The notes under the pieces were generated by a model. That model did not search any database and was not told the DNA's origin. It worked only from the letters and a program-made list of their open reading frames with translations. The translations under genes and the position numbers were made by a program. Positions 9,976 through 15,000 of a DNA stretch of 15,000 bases are shown piece by piece. The stretch comes from Mucor racemosus. Lineage: Eukaryota > Mucoromycota > Mucoromycetes > Mucorales > Mucoraceae. The stretch covers positions 1 to 15,000 of the forward strand of contig JAPEHQ010000044.1 in assembly GCA_027405735.1 (NCBI GenBank), in the 5' to 3' direction. How positions within the stretch are numbered: the stretch's first letter is position 1; every line of letters starts with the position of its first letter.

Positions 9976-12366
9976 ATGGAATTTGTTGATTGTAAGGTCT
10001 GCGGCGAAGCATTCAAAAGCGAATATTTACGCAAGAATCATCATCGAATTATACATCAAATAGAATTGCAAGTCAAAACAATAAATAGTACGTACAAAAT
10101 AGAGTTAACATCAATGTCAATATTGATTTATTGATTTAATAAACTTTTTCCTTTAAAATAAAAACACAGATGAAAATCTTCAATTATTTAGAAAGGAAGA
10201 TGGATGTTTTCATTGTCCATGTGGGTTTGCAAGACAATTACCCAGAAATGTGTCTAATCATGTCAGAAGCTGTCAAAGGCTTGTTTATAATAAACAATCT
10301 GAAAACAGTAACGACAATGCTGCAATGCAGGCTGGTAGTAATATCAACCCAGAAGCAGATTTATTAGTTGAAAGCAATTTCAATCAAAATATGCCAATGA
10401 CGAACAATGAGCCAATGCCCCAAGAACTAGACGAAGAGGATGTTGAAAATATGGAGGAGGATGAAGACAATGCTGAGGAGACGATCAATTTCCAGGGTGA
10501 TACCCAAATATCTCGATTTAGTGGGTTTAATTTAACGGAAACACAAATATTGTACTAAATAATATTTCAATAGATCAAGATTACATTCTTGATTTCTATA
10601 ACGACTTTGGTTTGCTTATCCATCGCAAATCTGGTGCGATTATATGTCTTTTATGTAGAATTGCAATTGAACCAAAAGCAACTTGGACCCACATGAAAAA
10701 AATGGGCATTTCTTTGAAAAAAAATCACGTACTATATCCAGGATGGATTTTTTAAAAAAAATAAAGATGCTGGTGCTATTGATAGAGAAAATATGGGGAA
10801 TTATTTCTGTCCAACAATTTTGGAATTGGATAAAATTTCGGTATTACCCATTCAAAATGGACATGTTTGCGCGATATGCCAAGATAGTAATTTCTATGCA
10901 ACAACATCGTTATTGACCATGAAGTGGCATTTCAGAATGAACCATGAAAATATTGAATTAGAAGATTACATATTTACCAGAAAACTACAAACCGTTTTCA
11001 ACAATAATCGAGCAAGATACTATTGTATCAAAGTGAGTAAAAAATATTTGCGATATCAATTTTTTTTTTATATTAAACACAACAATGTAGAGTCAACAAC
11101 TAGAACACAATCTCTCGGTGTCTGGCCAAAAGAAACGGCAACAGTTATTCGATAATAATGAATATGCCAGGCAGATGACTATACTGAATGATTACGGCAA
11201 TGATGCAGATATATACGACCACAGAGACAAACTTAACAATTCTTTATAGAACACTTCAAATTAAACGAATTTTATGCAGAGTTTTCAACAGAAGAAGAAA
11301 GAAGTGATTTGGATTTGCGTAAGATGCTGTACTTGTTTGTATCGAGAGAAACACAAACTGTTTGTCCAGCATACGATCATATTAGAAAGATTGTTTACAA
11401 TTTTTTCTCAAGAATCAACAACAAGATGATAAAAACATCTGATGGTTACTTTTGGCGACAAAAAGTCAAATCAATGAATGCTCAAAGGCAAGGGATATAT
11501 ATAATACTAACAAAAAAACAAAAAAAAGTTGACGTTTTATTAATTAGTTTGGTTACTCGTGGATTGGGATCGCTTGAAGTAGCAAGTTTGAAGCAATATG
11601 CAGATCATTGGGCCAATATGATTATGATGCTTGCAAGAACTATAAATCGAGAGAGTAATGAAGAAAATGCGGTAGAATTTTGGTTTTTTGATCAAAAAAG
11701 GATCATGAACAACGAACAAAAAAAAAAATTACAAAATTACTGTGTGAAGCAAAAAAGACGATCCGAACGAAATTGTTATGGAGTTATTACTTTTTGATTT
11801 AAATATGAGCATTGTCTGCCATCAAAATCCATTGCAGACAAACATTGTTGGTAGTGTTTCAATGAAAACACCAAGCAATACGTATTGCAAACTTCGGTTT
11901 CTGGACCACGATGGTGGTTATAAATTTATTAGAGATATGACAAAAATACATGCAATCATGGTTTTTTGCTTTAGAGCAACTATACTCTATGCTATTTTTA
12001 TAAAAGAAGGAATTATCAACATTCAAAAGAAGGTAGTATACATGATTAGGGTGATTTATTGTATATTAACTGTGTCGTTTTTTTTTTAAAAAAAAATCAT
12101 TATCCAGAGAATGGTAGTGAGATGGAAGGCAATGAAGCAGAAAATGAGGATAGTGAGATGGAAGGTAATGAAGCAGAAAATGAGGATAGTGAAGTTGAAA
12201 GTGAAGAAGATGAGAACTTTGAAGTTGAAAGTAATGAAGGAGGCGAAGGTCAAATTCAAGACGATATCGATAGTGAAATTAGACGTCAGGGTAGATATGA
12301 AGGTGTAGCTCAATATCAAGGCCATTCAACTGAATTACAACAACGCCAGATAGACCACCAACAACG

Positions 12367-12410
<44 letters not shown>

Positions 12411-12622
12411 CAGAACAATTTGATGCAAATGACAACTCAGACGAATACGAATCAGACAAATACGAATCAGAGGATGGATATAGCGTTTATGACTACGAAG
12501 AAATCGATGTTAATAATTTTGATCATCAAGAATACATTGTTTCTATATGCGATTTTGAACAAACAGAAGAACTTGAAGAATTAAAGTTTTTTAAAGTTTT
12601 AAAAAAACAAGTCGAAGTTTAG
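9976..12622 (+). CDS. Multi-zinc-finger (DUF3505/OrsD-like) and core-binding-like protein, divergent partner
   Basis: A protein of about 770 residues, likely nuclear and DNA-binding. Exons: 9976-10087, 10170-10520, 10574-11032, 11091-11487, 11548-12032 and 12108-12622; the last junction is uncertain by a base or two. Finger-like pairs in order: CKVCGEAF with HHRIIH; DGCFHCPCGF with NHVRSC; ICLLC with THM and NH; HVCAIC with WHFRMNH. The spacing recalls the DUF3505/OrsD zinc fingers found N-terminal in fungal subtelomeric RecQ proteins. Then comes YADHWANMIMMLAR, like the YA..W..fi.f..R helical (core-binding) region of those proteins, and a segment FLDHDGGYKFIRDMTKI also typical of them. The tail has a duplicated 12-residue acidic unit, a polyQ tract and a Tyr/Asp/Glu-rich end. 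Single-base shifts lie at 10748-10753, 11243-11245, 11733-11736 and 11751-11756, each restored by one base in a homopolymer. It looks like the missing N-terminal half of the divergent recombinase-helicase. Confidence 0.72.
11488..11547 (+). other. Probable GC-AG intron with TACTAAC branch site
   Basis: The stretch reads AG|GCAAGG at the donor, TACTAAC at 11505-11511 and TTAATTAG at the acceptor. It is 60 nt, and both ends are in phase 2. Removing it joins NAQ to SLVTRG and deletes a Lys/Ile-rich segment with no counterpart elsewhere. Because it is a multiple of three with no stop, retention would also stay in frame. Confidence 0.55.
12119..12190 (+). repeat. 36-bp tandem duplication coding for an acidic unit
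   Basis: Two copies of a 36-bp unit (12119-12154, 12155-12190) differ by one silent base (GGC/GGT). Each encodes EMEGNEAENEDS. This is a recent in-frame duplication in the acidic tail of the zinc-finger protein. Confidence 0.9.
12368..12409 (+). repeat. (CAA)14 microsatellite coding for polyglutamine
   Basis: A pure CAA run inside the last exon encodes a Gln tract, preceded by QQRQ-type sequence. Length is expected to vary between strains. Confidence 0.92.
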
Positions 12623-12685
12623 AGAGCTGGTATTTAGAAATGGTAAATAATTATAATTTGACTCACTATCCAAGAAAGAGAGCTT

Positions 12686-12691
12686 AATAAA
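12686..12691 (+). terminator. AATAAA polyadenylation signal of the zinc-finger gene
   Basis: AATAAA lies 64 nt after the TAG at 12620-12622, followed by an A-rich stretch. It fits the 3' end of the plus-strand gene. No other gene is seen between 12623 and 12870. Confidence 0.5.
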
Positions 12692-12870
12692 AGTTAAAAA
12701 AAAATGATTTTACATTCAAATATTTGGATATAAGAAAGAAACGGGAGTAAAGTAATATGGTAAGTAAGATAGAGAGATATAATATAAGTAAGTAAAAGAA
12801 GAGGTGAAAACAGAGGGTAAAATGTAACAGTAATTAGAGTTAGGATCAGGGCTCAGGATAAATAAATAAA

Positions 12871-12921
12871 GAAGGGTTAGGGTTAGGATTGGGTTAAGGT
12901 TGGGGTTAAGGCTAGGGGTTA
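12871..12921 (+). repeat. Degenerate telomere-like (TTAGGG) tract
   Basis: The stretch begins GAAGGGTTAGGGTTAGGATT and continues with GGGTTAAGG, GGGGTTAAGG and CTAGGGGTTA. These are perfect and imperfect TTAGGG-type units on the plus strand. A looser outlier, TTAGGATCAGGGCTCAGGAT, lies at about 12840-12859. It is too short and degenerate to be a terminal telomere, so it reads as an interstitial or decayed telomeric sequence. It lies directly after the recombinase/zinc-finger gene pair. Confidence 0.75.
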
Positions 12922-13320
12922 AATAAATAAATAAAAAAAGATAAACAAGCAAACGAATAGAAGGAAGATAAATACAAATAAAAGATAACAAATTAGGAAA
13001 AGAAATGCTAAATAAATAAATAAAAGGATAAACAAACAAATAAAGATAAATTAGGAAATAAAAGATAAAATGAAACAAATCAAGAAATAAAAGATAAAAA
13101 AATAAACAAATTAGGAAAAAAAAAGATAAAATGAAACAAATTAGGAAATAAAAGATAAAAGATCCAAATTAGGAAATAAAAGAAATAAAAAGATCCAAAT
13201 AGGAAATAAAAAATGAGAGAAAAAAAAAAAATAAAAAAAATTGTATTATAATATAAATATAAACAATTAAAAGATAAACAAGCAAACAAAAGGAAGGTAA
13301 AAAAAAATAATATAAATAAA
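12922..13320. repeat. Low-complexity AAATAAA / AGGAAATAAAAGAT-rich DNA
   Basis: This is a purine-rich, AT-rich stretch built of (AAAT)n, AAACAAAT and recurring TTAGGAAATAAAAGAT phrases (for example around 13064, 13139 and 13168). Long reverse-strand frames across it encode only Tyr/Phe/Leu/Ile-rich low-complexity sequence and are not genes. Confidence 0.85.
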
Positions 13321-13330
13321 GTCAGTCATG

Positions 13331-13381
13331 ATTCGATTTAGTGGAACTGTTGGGAGGAGAAAAGTGTCCACTAAATCGAAT
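13331..13381. repeat. 15-bp perfect inverted repeat, transposon-end-like
   Basis: ATTCGATTTAGTGGA at 13331-13345 is the exact reverse complement of TCCACTAAATCGAAT at 13367-13381, with a 21-bp loop. The right arm continues into TTTCCAATAAATCGAAT, so the AAATCGAAT word recurs about every 17 bp. Such spaced words are typical of the ends of some pogo/Tigger-like DNA transposons. That assignment is an inference: no transposase is seen. Confidence 0.6.
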
Positions 13382-15000
13382 TTTCCAATAAATCGAATAA
13401 AACATTTTATGTAATATTGGGATAAATAAATGAGAATAAAAAGGCATTAATAGTTTATAATAATAAATGATATTGTTAATAAAGGCTTTTAATATTCGAG
13501 CAACAGAATTAAACAGTGGATAATAAGAAAATTTATTAAAAAAAAAAAACTGAGGTAAAATAGGCACAAGATTTGATTATTATACATATTTCTTCTAATT
13601 TCATGGCTACCAAATCAAGCTATTACCGGCTAAATACAGTTTTATCCAATAGTATTTATATTTTACGAATATAGTGGACTGGTAGAAACGAAATTGACCA
13701 ATATCCACTGAATCGATTAAATGAATTTAGGCAGTAAAAATTATGAAAAAAAAAAACGGGAGATTTCAAACTGTACATTAAATTGATAATCCAACATACA
13801 CAAATCCACCAAACCGAATAACGACTGTAGATTACATCATAATAATATTACATTACACCATATCAAAAAATACCATAATAAGATACAATACAACACAACA
13901 CAATAAAATACAAATACAAATACACCACACAATAATAGAATAAAAGAATAAAAAATAAAATAAATAGCAACAGGAATTTAGCAACAAAATTCAGACTATA
14001 AAACAAAATAATAAAGATATAAATAGGATTAGGATTAAGAGCAGATACAGAATTACTACGAAAAAAAAATCAGACATAAGCATACGGATAATATTACGAA
14101 TATAATTATGAATAAATCTAGGAATATGTTTATAAATAGTAATAGAAACAAATATAAAAAATTAGAATCTGGCATAAACATATAACAAAACACAAATTGA
14201 AATACAAATATAGGAATAAAATTAAGATTAAAACCAGGGATACACTTACAATTAAAAAAAAAATAAATAATAACATATATAAAAAAAATAAAAAATACAA
14301 TAATAATTAAGATTAGCAAGAATAGAATTTAAGAATAAAATAGGATTAGAAGTATTAATATAATAAAGGATAGATAAAGAATATGATAAGACTAAGAATA
14401 GGAAAAAAAAAAATAAATCAAAACAGTAAAATTAGGATTAAACCCAAAAGAAAAAATAATAATAATAACAATAACAATTAGAAACAAAAACTAGAATTAG
14501 GAAACAAAACAAAAAAATTACGATAAGGGATCAAAAAATAAAAAAAATCATAATTAAGGATAGGATGAAGACTAAGAATAGGATTACAAATAGCATTAGA
14601 ATTACAAATAATAACATGCATGCGATTAATAACAAGAATAGAGTCAAAAATAGAATTATAAACAAGCATAAAAATTAGGATAAACTATAGGAATAGAGAT
14701 AGAATCAAGAATAAAAAAAAAAATTAAAATTAGGATTAGAACAAGACCAAGAACAAAAACAATAGATAGGATAATAGGGCAGAATCATGAACATGCAAAC
14801 GAATAGAAATAGCAAACAAAATCAAGATAGGATTAAAATGAAAAAAAAAAAATATGGACAATCTTAATAATAATAATATAGGATCAGGAACAGTGATAGA
14901 AATAGTAATACGAATAACATTAATACTGACATTAATATGAATAATAAGATACCGAACTGAGTCATAATAATAATACGAATATGATTAAAAAAAAATAAAA
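13382..15000. other. Gene-free, AT-rich simple-sequence region
   Basis: I find no supportable gene here. Composition is strongly A-rich on the plus strand, with recurring short words such as GGATTAGGATTA, GAATAGGATTA, ACAAATA and AATAATAAT. Around 14030 and elsewhere these resemble very degenerate TTAGG-type units. A weak second relative of the 13331 palindrome lies at about 13671-13715 (AGTGGACTGGT, then ACCAATATCCACTGAATCGAT). The reverse-strand open frames are only low-complexity shadows rich in Ile, Phe, Tyr and Leu. Confidence 0.7.

Noticed and set aside
10556..10558. True stop codon ending a short zinc-finger protein
   Set aside because: An intron with donor GTGGGT at 10521 and acceptor ending at 10573 has matching phase 1 ends, and the next exon continues with further CxxC/H fingers.
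12871..12921. Functional chromosome-terminal telomere
   Set aside because: Only about 50 bp, degenerate, and followed by more than 2 kb of other sequence within the window.
12716..14669. Several long minus-strand open frames encoding Phe/Tyr/Ile/Leu-rich peptides
   Set aside because: They lie in A-rich simple sequence, have no domain or splice context, and their composition simply mirrors poly-purine DNA.

Overview
The window looks like an AT-rich, intron-bearing fungal chromosome segment. An early-diverging fungus such as a Mucoromycota member is my best guess. The genes have short introns of about 55-90 nt with GT-AG ends (one probable GC-AG with a perfect TACTAAC branch site). Polyadenylation signals are AATAAA-like, and no bacterial operon or ribosome-binding signals are seen. 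A degenerate TTAGGG-like tract and a satellite array suggest a subtelomeric or heterochromatic setting.

Layout: (1) 1-2405, plus strand: a decayed, C-terminally truncated copy (copy A) of a tyrosine-recombinase/RecQ-helicase gene. It enters from the left edge and breaks off at (2) 2433-4165, a satellite of about eight 207-bp units, each with a short palindrome. (3) 4293-5559, plus strand: an unrecognised three-exon gene. (4) 5751-9850, minus strand: a full-length relative of copy A (copy B). It carries a tyrosine-recombinase-like module, a RecQ helicase with all main motifs, the RecQ zinc-binding subdomain and further Cys-rich C-terminal exons. (5) 9976-12622, plus strand: a divergent multi-zinc-finger gene (DUF3505/OrsD-like fingers, then a core-binding-like helical region, then an acidic and polyQ tail). 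(6) 12623-15000: gene-free low-complexity DNA with a telomere-like tract and a short palindromic transposon-end-like sequence.

The main point is that genes (4) and (5) together look like one large protein. From memory of fungal telomere-linked/subtelomeric RecQ proteins, the usual order is zinc fingers, YA..W helical region, RGTE region, H..Y box, RecQ. Here the first half and the second half are separate genes, head to head across a 125-bp shared promoter region. This could be a two-gene mobile element (recombinase-helicase plus DNA-binding partner) or a product of inversion.

Almost every break in the three otherwise intact genes is restored by one extra base, usually in a homopolymer. That pattern fits homopolymer under-calling in the assembly better than ordinary pseudogene decay. 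Copy A, by contrast, also carries a nonsense substitution, a 2-base insertion and a truncation, so it is a genuine relic.
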